DNA from: Candidatus Fermentibacterota bacterium
GTDB taxonomy: Bacteria; Fermentibacterota; Fermentibacteria; Fermentibacterales; Fermentibacteraceae
Reading direction: 5' to 3'
Assembly: GCA_012523605.1 (NCBI GenBank)
Contig: JAAYTY010000186.1
Span: 1 to 14,980, forward strand
DNA: 14,980 nucleotides
Shown here: one piece after another, positions 1-6,310 of the stretch
Layout: each line of letters begins with the position of its first letter
Position numbering within the stretch: position 1 is the first letter of the stretch
Translations under genes and position numbers: made by a program
Notes under the pieces: generated by a model
The model's database searches: none
What the model saw: only the letters and a program-made list of their open reading frames with translations
Told to the model about the DNA's origin: nothing

Positions 1-273
1 CGATCTCGAGAAGGCCTCTGCGATGTCCGCGATGTCCTCTCTCATGAACGGTTCGCCTCCGCTCAGGGAAAGGTTCACGACACCCCTGGAGGAAGCCCCG
101 ATCATCTTCCATTCGTCCCCTGTGAGTTCCCGAATGCCCCCGGCGTTGAGGCGATCGTGGTAGAAGCACATGCGGCAGCGCATGTTGCAGCGTGAGGTGA
201 CAGAGCATACGAGATAGGGCGGACGGCCTCTGCGGACCCTCGACAGCATCAGCCTCAGCGCCGTCGCGATCAT
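1..273 (-). CDS. Radical SAM protein, N-terminal part (cut by left edge)
   Basis: The first 91 codons of a gene that continues past the left edge. The start is ATG at 273-271, which forms an ATGA overlap with the stop of the upstream glycosyltransferase, so the two are probably translationally coupled. Residues 30-37 read CNMRCRMC, the CX3CX2C motif that binds the radical-SAM 4Fe-4S cluster, preceded by a beta strand (YLVCSVTSR). A GGEP motif about 40 residues later is the usual SAM-contacting segment. Known for the family: the cluster cleaves S-adenosylmethionine to start radical chemistry. The substrate cannot be told because the C-terminal half is missing. The location next to a glycosyltransferase suggests, by inference only, cell-surface or secondary metabolite modification. 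The family call is secure; the function is open. Confidence 0.9.
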   Translation of the reverse strand, partial: MIATALRLMLSRVRRGRPPYLVCSVTSRCNMRCRMCFYHDRLNAGGIRELTGDEWKMIGASSRGVVNLSLSGGEPFMREDIADIAEAFSRS

Positions 274-1313
274 TTCCCCGACCTGGTCTTCGACCTCGCG
301 GCGGCCCTGCGGCGGACCGTCTCGTCAAGGCCTTCCTCGCAACCGATCCTGCCGGTGACAGCTCCTATCCTTCCTGCGTTGTAGGCATAGAGGGCGGTTG
401 CATGATGCAGCGCCGCCGCGGCGACGAACATGGCGGTCCGTCGCAGATCCAGCCCCCTGCGGAGACCCTCGGCGGCCATGACGGCTGCGTAGACCGGGAT
501 GGAAAGCGGCGCCGTGAGGATGGCTCCCGCCAACAGCACCGGGCTCCAGTCCGCAGCCGTGATCACCGGGATCTGCCTGTAGATGTCCGGGAAGAGCTGT
601 CTGCATATGCCAGTCCACCGATGCCTTTCGATGTTCTTCCGGAGATACGGTCGCCAGAGATCCGTGAATCCATGCCTGATCACGAAGCTGTTGTCGGCGG
701 AGAGCGGAACGCCCAGGATCTCGCACAGATGGAAGAACTCAGTGTCGTCCATCGTGTACGGGGCCTTCTCGACGAATCCCCCCACAGCCTCGAAAACATC
801 CCGTCTGACGCATGCGTTGCAGAGGTAGATGTCATAGAAGCGGATCTTTCCATCCAGCGGCGCCAGATATCCCGGTCCGCCCGTCACCATCCTCGAGCCG
901 AGAATGGCCTGAAGGACTTTCTGTCTGTCGTTCACCGCCGCAGGGGGCGTGGAACGCCCGGCGACGACTTCGTGCTTCTCGCGGCAGATGCGGTCCGCCG
1001 ACTCCAGCCACCTGGAATCCGGCAGGGTGTCGTCGTCGATGAAGAAGAGATATCGGGCGTTGGTTCTCGAGACAGCGATGTTCCGCTTGTGCCCCGGATG
1101 CCTCGAACGAGTCCGGATGAAGCTGGTTCCGGCGAATCCTGCCGGCAGCAGATTCGGAACGCCCTCGTCGGCGGCGATGGAGACCTCGAACCGGGACGCC
1201 AGGTCCGGCCTCTCGATGGCACAGCGCCGGAGCGCTTCGACGCAGGCCGGGAGGGTCCGGGGATTTCCACCCGCAATGATGATCGCACCCCTTGGCTTCG
1301 CCTGCGTCTGCAC
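270..1313 (-). CDS. Family 2 glycosyltransferase with C-terminal membrane segments
   Basis: A GT-A fold glycosyltransferase, likely transferring a sugar from a nucleotide-sugar donor to a surface glycan or lipid. The N-terminal strand (AIIIAGGNPRTLPACVEAL) is typical of GT2. FFIDDDTLPD (about residues 90-99) carries the DXD-type metal/nucleotide-binding acidic cluster, and GGFVEKAPYTMDDTEF is the usual acceptor-side GGF...D(D/E) region. Two hydrophobic stretches near the C-terminus (around VLLAGAILTAPLSIPVYAAV and AMFVAAAALHHATALYAY) suggest membrane anchoring. I chose GTG at 1313-1311 because GGAGG lies 4 nt upstream. An in-frame GTG at 1349 would add 12 residues but has no visible Shine-Dalgarno. 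The stop overlaps the radical SAM start by 4 nt, so the two form an operon. Donor and acceptor are unknown. Confidence 0.85.
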   Translation of the reverse strand: MQTQAKPRGAIIIAGGNPRTLPACVEALRRCAIERPDLASRFEVSIAADEGVPNLLPAGFAGTSFIRTRSRHPGHKRNIAVSRTNARYLFFIDDDTLPDSRWLESADRICREKHEVVAGRSTPPAAVNDRQKVLQAILGSRMVTGGPGYLAPLDGKIRFYDIYLCNACVRRDVFEAVGGFVEKAPYTMDDTEFFHLCEILGVPLSADNSFVIRHGFTDLWRPYLRKNIERHRWTGICRQLFPDIYRQIPVITAADWSPVLLAGAILTAPLSIPVYAAVMAAEGLRRGLDLRRTAMFVAAAALHHATALYAYNAGRIGAVTGRIGCEEGLDETVRRRAAARSKTRSGK

Positions 1314-1368
1314 GGAACCTCCACGACAAGAATCGAGCCGGTCGGGCACCCGGATTCAGACGTCGGCG

Positions 1369-1525
1369 GGCATATTCCCCGCCAGCCGCTCGAGCACTCT
1401 GCGCGCGGGGCCCGGAATCGAAAGGGGGCCGGCGAATATACCTGGCAAGTCCCGGGAAGGCACCCGGCCGGGACATGCGGCGGAGCTGTCCGTGGTCCGG
1501 GTCCAGCGACCCCGGCATATTCCCC
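1369..1525. repeat. Three copies of a 12-bp motif in the divergent spacer
   Basis: The roughly 250-bp spacer between the minus-strand glycosyltransferase and the plus-strand symporter (1314-1563) contains no convincing gene. It holds GGCATATTCCCC twice in the plus orientation (1369-1380 and 1514-1525) and a 10/12 match on the minus strand (1431-1442; GGTATATTCGCC when reverse-complemented). Centre-to-centre spacings are 62 and 83 bp, close to whole helical turns. They may be operator sites for a shared regulator or AT-rich promoter -10 cores. I could not assign a clear -35/-10 pair in either direction. Confidence 0.4.
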
Positions 1526-1563
1526 CTTCGGGGAAGCGGCAGAAAACGGGGGGAGGGGTGGTT

Positions 1564-3003
1564 ATGCCGGCAAGCTACATCGCGATAGGCCTGTACACCG
1601 CGGTAATAGTTCTCATCGGGATCCGTGGGATGCGCCGCACGAAGTCCTTCGACGATTTCCTGCTGGGCGGCGGCAGGGTCGGGCCGTGGATGACGGCCCT
1701 CTCCTATGGCACCGCATACTTCTCGGCGGTGCTCTTCATCGGATTCGCCGGGAAGATAGGCTGGGGCTTCGGCCTCTCCTCGATATGGATAGCCCTGGGC
1801 AACTCGATTCTCGGCGTGCTGGGCGTATGGCTGCTGCTGGGCAACCGCATCAAGGAGACCACCCGCGCACTGGGCGTGAAGACGATGCCCGAGTTCCTCG
1901 AAGCCCGGTACGGGAGCCCCTTCTTCAAGGGCTATGCCTCGCTCGCGATATTCGTCTTCATGATCCCGTACACCGCGGCCGTCTTCATCGGGCTGAGCTA
2001 CCTGTTCGAGGCCAGCTTCCATCTGCCCTACAGCTATATCCTTCTGTTCATGGGTGTGTTCACGGGCGTGTACATGGTCATGGGCGGATACAGGTCGATG
2101 GCCATGATGGACGTCGTGTTCGGTTTGATCATGACAGCGGGCGTCGCGGTCCTGCTCTGGTTCTCGATGCGGGCCGGCGGCGGGCTTGCCGGGATCGCAT
2201 CCCGCCTGCGGGCCGTCGAACCAGCCCTGGCGGAGCCGATCGGGCCTCCGGGAGCACTGCCGCTCTTCTCCCTGGTCTTTCTCACCAGCATCGCGCCCTT
2301 CGCAATGCCCCAGCTCCTGATAAAGTTCTACGCGGTGAAGGACAGGCAGTCCGTGAGGATCGGAACCATCGCCTCGACGGTGTTCGCACTCCTGATCACC
2401 GGCACAGCCTACTTCACGGGCAGCCTCACCAGGATTTTTCTGACCCCTGAAACCGCACCGGCGGCCTTCGATTCCGCGGGCAAACCGGTTTTCGACGCGC
2501 TGATGCCGGAGCTGCTCTCGAGGGTGGTTCCGTCCGGGCTGATAGTGATCCTGCTTCTGCTGATCCTCGCCGCATCGATGTCCACGCTGGCCTCTCTCGT
2601 GCTCATCTCCAGCGCGAGCGTGACCAAGGACTTCTATCACGGATTCATCAGGAAGAACGCCTCCGACAGGGCTCTTACGACACTCGGAAGGGTGACCAGC
2701 GCCTTCTTCATAGTGCTCTCCATGATCCTCGCCTGGCAGAAGCCTGCGGTGATCGTGACCCTGCTCTCCATATCCTGGGGCGCCATCGCGTCCGTGTTCC
2801 TCGGCCCATTCATCTGGGGCATACTGGGAAGGCGGATCGGCAGGTCCGAGGCTCTCGCATCATCCATGCTGGGCCTCGCCGTCTGCCTGTATCTCTTCTT
2901 CGCCTGGGGGGCGGCCAGGGCGCCGCAGGCGGCCTCGGCCGGGATGATCGTATCGCTGGTTCTGCCGGCGGCGGGGCTCCTCGGGAGGAGGAAGTCAGCC
3001 TGA
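1564..3003 (+). CDS. Sodium:solute symporter (SSS family), substrate unknown
   Basis: A 479-residue polytopic inner-membrane transporter with about 13 hydrophobic helices, the usual size and topology for the SSS family (LeuT fold, Na+-coupled uptake). The N-terminus (SFDDFLLGGGRVGPWMTALS) matches the conserved TM1-2 region, where SSS proteins read 'DFFLAGR...w...als'. The stretch MSTLASLVLISSASVTKDFY (about residues 337-356) is the conserved TM8 segment whose Ser/Thr side chains form the Na2 sodium site. ATG at 1564 follows a strong purine-rich Shine-Dalgarno (GGAGG at 1552-1556, 7 nt away). An in-frame GTG at 1558 lies too close to it. The substrate cannot be inferred: members carry sugars, amino acids, pantothenate, carboxylates and others. 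The next gene starts 43 bp downstream, so co-transcription is likely. Confidence 0.88.
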   Translation: MPASYIAIGLYTAVIVLIGIRGMRRTKSFDDFLLGGGRVGPWMTALSYGTAYFSAVLFIGFAGKIGWGFGLSSIWIALGNSILGVLGVWLLLGNRIKETTRALGVKTMPEFLEARYGSPFFKGYASLAIFVFMIPYTAAVFIGLSYLFEASFHLPYSYILLFMGVFTGVYMVMGGYRSMAMMDVVFGLIMTAGVAVLLWFSMRAGGGLAGIASRLRAVEPALAEPIGPPGALPLFSLVFLTSIAPFAMPQLLIKFYAVKDRQSVRIGTIASTVFALLITGTAYFTGSLTRIFLTPETAPAAFDSAGKPVFDALMPELLSRVVPSGLIVILLLLILAASMSTLASLVLISSASVTKDFYHGFIRKNASDRALTTLGRVTSAFFIVLSMILAWQKPAVIVTLLSISWGAIASVFLGPFIWGILGRRIGRSEALASSMLGLAVCLYLFFAWGAARAPQAASAGMIVSLVLPAAGLLGRRKSA

Positions 3004-3046
3004 GGGTGACCGCCGGCGGAGAGCGACCGCGCCGGGTGATCCGGGT

Positions 3047-3340
3047 ATGAGATGTCCGAAGTGCGGAGCCCTGCGGGATCCTGCATGGACCGAGTGCCCC
3101 CGATGCGGCCTGATCTACGAAAAGTACGCCGAGCGACCCGCCCGACGGCCCGCCGGCGCCCCTGCCTCGATCGAGGACTCGTCTCCGACGGGCCTCCTTC
3201 TCGATTTCGGAAAACCTCCGGGCATCGCCGGCATATACGGCCGGGCCTTTCTGCTCCTGCTCCTGTTCACATGGAGCTGGTGGTTCATCCTCAGCCCCAT
3301 CGAAACGGCTATGCGGGGAGATCCTTCATGCACCTCGTGA
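3047..3340 (+). CDS. Zinc-ribbon membrane protein (N-terminal half of a split protein)
   Basis: A 97-residue product. CPKC (residues 3-6) and CPRC (17-20) form a zinc ribbon at the extreme N-terminus. A charged/proline linker follows, then one hydrophobic segment (AFLLLLLFTWSWWFILSPIE, about 67-86). After the helix, the last 11 residues look random and end at TGA 3338-3340, while the adjacent frame resumes a conserved sequence (SFMHLVNLPFHEAGH). In related proteins, as I recall them, zinc ribbon, helix and HEAGH domain form one chain, so this is probably the front half of a gene broken by loss of one base near 3298-3308, or a natural split. The ribbon and helix are clearly visible; the function is unknown. 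Confidence 0.6.
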   Translation: MRCPKCGALRDPAWTECPRCGLIYEKYAERPARRPAGAPASIEDSSPTGLLLDFGKPPGIAGIYGRAFLLLLLFTWSWWFILSPIETAMRGDPSCTS

Positions 3341-3777
3341 ATCTGCCCTTCCACGAGGCCGGACACGTGTTCTTCGGAGTGTTCGGATCGAGGTTCGTCA
3401 CTTCGATGGGCGGAAGCCTGATGCAGCTTCTCGTCCCGCTGGCGTGCTCTTTCGTCCTGCTCGTGAAGACCAGGGATCCGTTCGGCTCGTCGGCAGCGCT
3501 GTGGTGGCTCGGAAACAACTTCATCGACATGGCCCCCTACATCGACGACGCACGCTCGATGAGCCTTCCTCTTCTCGGAGGCAATACCGGGGCATCCGCC
3601 CCCTACGGGTTCCACGACTGGAACTTCATCCTCACCGAGACGCATCTTCTCGAGCACGATCACCTTCTGGCCGGCATCTCGCAGGCGGCGGGGTCGCTTC
3701 TGATGATCCTCGCGGCGATCTGGGGGGCGGCGGTTCTCGAGAGGGCCGCCCGGGCGGCGGGATCGGCGTCCCGGTAG
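3328..3777 (+). CDS. HEAGH-type membrane metalloprotease-like protein (M50-like)
   Basis: A 149-residue product in the frame -1 relative to the preceding zinc-ribbon gene and overlapping it by 13 nt. It begins MHLVNLPFHEAGH, where HEAGH is an HExxH zinc-binding motif embedded in a helix, as in site-2-protease-like families. A second conserved block, NNFIDMAPYIDDARSMSLPLLGG, contains Asp residues that could supply the third zinc ligand. Hydrophobic segments (LMQLLVPLACSFVLLV and SLLMILAAIWGAAVL) mark it as an integral membrane protein. ATG 3328 has GGGGAG at 3315-3320, 7 nt upstream, so independent translation coupled to the upstream ORF is feasible. Protease activity is inferred from the motif only; no substrate is evident. 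A sequencing error joining both ORFs is the main alternative. Confidence 0.65.
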   Translation: MHLVNLPFHEAGHVFFGVFGSRFVTSMGGSLMQLLVPLACSFVLLVKTRDPFGSSAALWWLGNNFIDMAPYIDDARSMSLPLLGGNTGASAPYGFHDWNFILTETHLLEHDHLLAGISQAAGSLLMILAAIWGAAVLERAARAAGSASR

Positions 3778-3784
3778 CCGGCCG

Positions 3785-4987
3785 ATGAGAGGCAGGATCC
3801 CGCAGGATGACGGCGGCCGCAGGCTGAGAGTCCTGTTCATCCCCGAATGGTATCCGCCCAGGGAAGGGCAGCAGACCGTCTCGGGAGCCTTCGTGAGGGA
3901 GCACGTTCTTGCCGCTTCTCTGCACGACGACGTGTCCGTTCTGCTTTTTCGCACCGGTGAGCGGGGGAAGCGCGCCGTGAGACTCGAGGAATACGCCGAT
4001 TCCGGCGTGGAGATCATCGACTTCACGGCGTTCTCGCCCGAAGCCAGACCTCCTCGGACCCTGAAGCGGAGGCTCATGTGGCTCTGGCTTCTCGCCCGGG
4101 CGATCGGGAGATGGGGAAGGCCGGATCTGATCCACTGCCAGGACAAGTCCGTGTTCCATGCCGCTCCGGCCGCAAGGCTGCTGGGAGTGCCCTATGTCAT
4201 GAGCAGCCACTGGACCGGCTTTATGAGGCGCGACGTGACACCAGAGGAGGTGCAGGGATTCAGGAGGCTGGTGCCGGGCGCCGCCCTGGTGCTCTGCAGC
4301 AATGCCTACGCCCGGGAGGATTTCGAGCACTACGGGATACAGGGGCGCTTCGAGTGGCTTCCGAACTCCTTCGATCCGGACGTCTTCCACCCCGTCTCCG
4401 GATTGCCGAAGACTGAGAATCTGGTCCACGTGTCGGGCTTCACTGACCAGAAGAGGGCTCCCGACATACTGCGCGCGTTCGCGATCGTTCTCCGATCGAG
4501 GCCGTCTGCCAGGCTCCTGATGGTCGGAAACGGCATCGGTCGAGCGGCAACCGAGGATCTCGCCTCCAGGCTCCTTCCTCCGGGTTCGTTCGAGTTCCCC
4601 GGTTTCGTGCCGAAGACGGAGATAGCGGACATCCTCAGGCGATGCAGGGGGTTCGTCTTCCCCAGCAGCGCCGAGACCTTCGGATGCGCACTGATGGAGG
4701 CGATGGCCTGCGGCTGCCCAGTCCTGACGACCCGAGTCGGAGGCATTCCCCACGTGGCAAGAGAGGGAGAGGGCATCTTCGTGGAAGCCGGCGATATCGG
4801 GGCAATCGCGGAAGGCATGATCGCCCTCCTCGACGGCACCCACGGTTTGGACACGGATGCCGTCGCCCGGTCGGTCCTCGAGAGGTTCGGAAGGCCGGCC
4901 GTGGGGAGGATCATCCACTGCTACCATCTCGCCGCCGTGAGTGGGTCGAATCCGGAGAACCACAGAAAGCTCACCGCTTCCAACTGA
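3785..4987 (+). CDS. Family 4 (GT-B) glycosyltransferase
   Basis: A 400-residue glycosyltransferase of the GT4/'group 1' type. The N-terminal Rossmann half starts with RVLFIPEWYPP and includes the acceptor-side segment GRPDLIHCQDKSVFHAAPAARLLGVPYVMSSH, split here as IHCQDK and YVMSSHWTG. The donor-binding C-terminal half begins at VHVSGFTDQKRAPDIL. It contains the EX7E motif (E297 and E305 in SSAETFGCALMEAMACGCPV) that contacts the nucleotide-sugar in this family. Retaining transfer to a lipid or polysaccharide is expected from the family; the actual sugar is unknown. It begins 7 nt after the protease-like gene and is probably the last gene of the operon that starts with the symporter. A 110-bp spacer with a separate promoter candidate follows. 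Confidence 0.88.
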   Translation: MRGRIPQDDGGRRLRVLFIPEWYPPREGQQTVSGAFVREHVLAASLHDDVSVLLFRTGERGKRAVRLEEYADSGVEIIDFTAFSPEARPPRTLKRRLMWLWLLARAIGRWGRPDLIHCQDKSVFHAAPAARLLGVPYVMSSHWTGFMRRDVTPEEVQGFRRLVPGAALVLCSNAYAREDFEHYGIQGRFEWLPNSFDPDVFHPVSGLPKTENLVHVSGFTDQKRAPDILRAFAIVLRSRPSARLLMVGNGIGRAATEDLASRLLPPGSFEFPGFVPKTEIADILRRCRGFVFPSSAETFGCALMEAMACGCPVLTTRVGGIPHVAREGEGIFVEAGDIGAIAEGMIALLDGTHGLDTDAVARSVLERFGRPAVGRIIHCYHLAAVSGSNPENHRKLTASN

Positions 4988-5035
4988 CGGCTTCCCGATG
5001 GAATGGATCCCTCCCGCTCAGGCGTGCTCCCCGGT

Positions 5036-5068
5036 CTTCACGGAACGCTAACAATCACGCATTATCAA
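5036..5068 (+). promoter_or_regulatory. Weak Pho-box-like promoter of arsC-phoB-phoR
   Basis: CTTCACG (5036-5042) and GCTAACA (5047-5053) are spaced 11 bp apart, and a -10-like TATCAA lies at 5063-5068. The distance from first half-site to -10 (27 bp) is exactly that of the stronger porin promoter (8048 to 8075). Matches are clearest at the half-sites (CTT..CGG and TAAC). A transcription start near 5075 would put the TTG start of arsC about 23 nt downstream. The half-sites are degenerate, so this depends on the comparison with the porin promoter. Confidence 0.4.
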
Positions 5069-5097
5069 TGCGCCGTATGTCATCGGGGGGTGAAGGC

Positions 5098-5616
5098 TTG
5101 GACAAGACAAGGGTACTGTTCCTCTGCACCGGCAACTCCGCCAGGAGCCAGATTGCGGAGGCCTTTCTACGGGCATATGCGGGTGACAGATTCGAGGCTT
5201 ACAGCGCAGGGCTGGAACCTGTCGGAATCAATCCGCTCGCTTTGAGGGTGATGGAGGAGGCCGGCATCGGAATGGAAGGCCAGCGCTCGAAGAGTCTTAT
5301 GGAATACATGGGACGCATGCACTTCGGCTACCTGATCACTCTGTGCTCCCATGCCGAGGCGAACTGCCCGGCGGTCTTTCCCGGAGTCGGCCAGCGCCTC
5401 CACTGGGATCTCGAGGACCCCTCCGCCGTTCCCGGAACCGAGTCTGAGAGACTCGAGGCCTTCCGCAGGGTGCGCGACCGGATCATAGGGCGCATCGTTC
5501 ACTTCGTGGAACATGCCGACGGCCGCTGGAGCGAGGAGGGGAAACAGGATTTGCCGAGGCCATGCGGGCAGTGCGATAAATCCACTGTCGAGCCGTCCGG
5601 TGGAGGAGATGTCTGA
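5098..5616 (+). CDS. arsC: Arsenate reductase, thioredoxin-coupled LMW-phosphatase type, with extra CXXC tail
   Basis: Reduces arsenate to arsenite in the cytoplasm. VLFLCTGNSARS holds the CX5R phosphatase loop with nucleophile Cys10. LCSHAEANCP supplies Cys83 and Cys90 with the six-residue spacing of the redox pair in thioredoxin-dependent ArsC. WDLEDPS has the general-acid Asp107. Three Cys in this pattern separate it from plain low-molecular-weight tyrosine phosphatases. At 172 residues it is longer than the usual roughly 130-140: after the final helix a tail carries PCGQC (Cys156 and Cys159), an unusual thioredoxin-like CXXC. I chose TTG 5098 because GGGGGGTGAAGG precedes it; the in-frame ATG at 5068 lies inside the predicted -10. 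It overlaps the response regulator by 8 nt. Arsenate enters cells through phosphate transporters, which fits the location. No arsenite exporter is in the window. Confidence 0.87.
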   Translation: MDKTRVLFLCTGNSARSQIAEAFLRAYAGDRFEAYSAGLEPVGINPLALRVMEEAGIGMEGQRSKSLMEYMGRMHFGYLITLCSHAEANCPAVFPGVGQRLHWDLEDPSAVPGTESERLEAFRRVRDRIIGRIVHFVEHADGRWSEEGKQDLPRPCGQCDKSTVEPSGGGDV

Positions 5617-6310
5617 AGGAAGGGCGCGAGAAGTCCGCATAGCGGTGATAGACGACGAGAGGGACATTCTGGATCTCGTAGATCTGCACCTTCGCCGCGC
5701 CGGTTTCGCGACCTCCCTGTTCGAGAGATCGAAGCCGTTCCTGGATTCCCTGGGCGAAGGTCTTCCCGACCTCCTTGTGCTGGATCTGATGATACCCGAC
5801 ATCCACGGGCGGGATGTGCTGGCGGCGCTTCGATCCGCGAGCAGAACGGCTAGGATCCCCGTCATAGTCCTCACCGCCCTGGGCTCCGAAACCGACAGGA
5901 TCGCCGGCCTGGATGCAGGCGCAGATGACTATCTCCCCAAGCCGTTCTCCCCTAAGGAGCTGGTCGCGCGGGTCAAGGCCGTTCTGAGACGGACCGCCGC
6001 CGGGGAGATGAAGGGGATGCTGGAGCTCGCGGGAATCCTGAAGATAGACTTCGACCGCTTCGAGACGAGCGTGGCAGGAACCCCCGTGAATCTCACCGCG
6101 ACGGAGTTCAGGCTGCTTCGGATACTGGCCGAGGGCAGGGGGAGGGTGTACAGCCGCCAGAAGCTCCTCGAGATGCTCTGGGAGGGCGAGAAGTTCGTGT
6201 TCGACCGTACGATCGACGTCCACATCACCAACCTCAGGGCCAAGCTGGGGCAGGCGGGCCGTCTCATAAGAAGCGTGCGCGGGGTCGGCTACAGGGTCTC
6301 AGAGGAATGA
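5609..6310 (+). CDS. phoB: PhoB/PhoP-type phosphate response regulator
   Basis: A 233-residue OmpR-family transcription factor. The receiver domain (about 9-125) has the acidic pair D15/D16, phospho-acceptor D59 (LLVLDLMIPD), T89 (VLTA) and K111 (LPKPF). The winged-helix DNA-binding domain (about 135-230) shows LTATEFRLLRIL, then VFDRTIDVHITNLRAKL and the wing RSVRGVGYRV. The pair with a PhoR-like kinase and the downstream pst genes identifies it as the phosphate regulator, predicted to bind the 11-bp direct repeats in front of the porin. ATG 5609 lies inside the end of arsC (8-nt overlap), with GGTGGAGG just upstream (tight spacing), so translation likely depends on arsC. Its stop overlaps the kinase start as ATGA. 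phoP is the equivalent name outside Proteobacteria. Confidence 0.92.
   Translation: MSEGRAREVRIAVIDDERDILDLVDLHLRRAGFATSLFERSKPFLDSLGEGLPDLLVLDLMIPDIHGRDVLAALRSASRTARIPVIVLTALGSETDRIAGLDAGADDYLPKPFSPKELVARVKAVLRRTAAGEMKGMLELAGILKIDFDRFETSVAGTPVNLTATEFRLLRILAEGRGRVYSRQKLLEMLWEGEKFVFDRTIDVHITNLRAKLGQAGRLIRSVRGVGYRVSEE

Noticed and set aside
402..2450. Open frame of 682 codons on the plus strand across the glycosyltransferase and the symporter
   Set aside because: It lies antisense to a clear GT2 gene and out of frame with a clear symporter. The product is Arg/His/Gly/Pro-rich low-complexity sequence without any motif, a typical shadow in GC-rich DNA.
832..2640. Open frame of 602 codons on the minus strand
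   Set aside because: Antisense to the symporter and out of frame with the glycosyltransferase. The composition is dominated by R, H, G, E and Q with no domain.
4988..5035. Possible terminator after the GT4 glycosyltransferase
   Set aside because: I could find no stable inverted repeat or T-run in this stretch. Read-through into arsC cannot be excluded.
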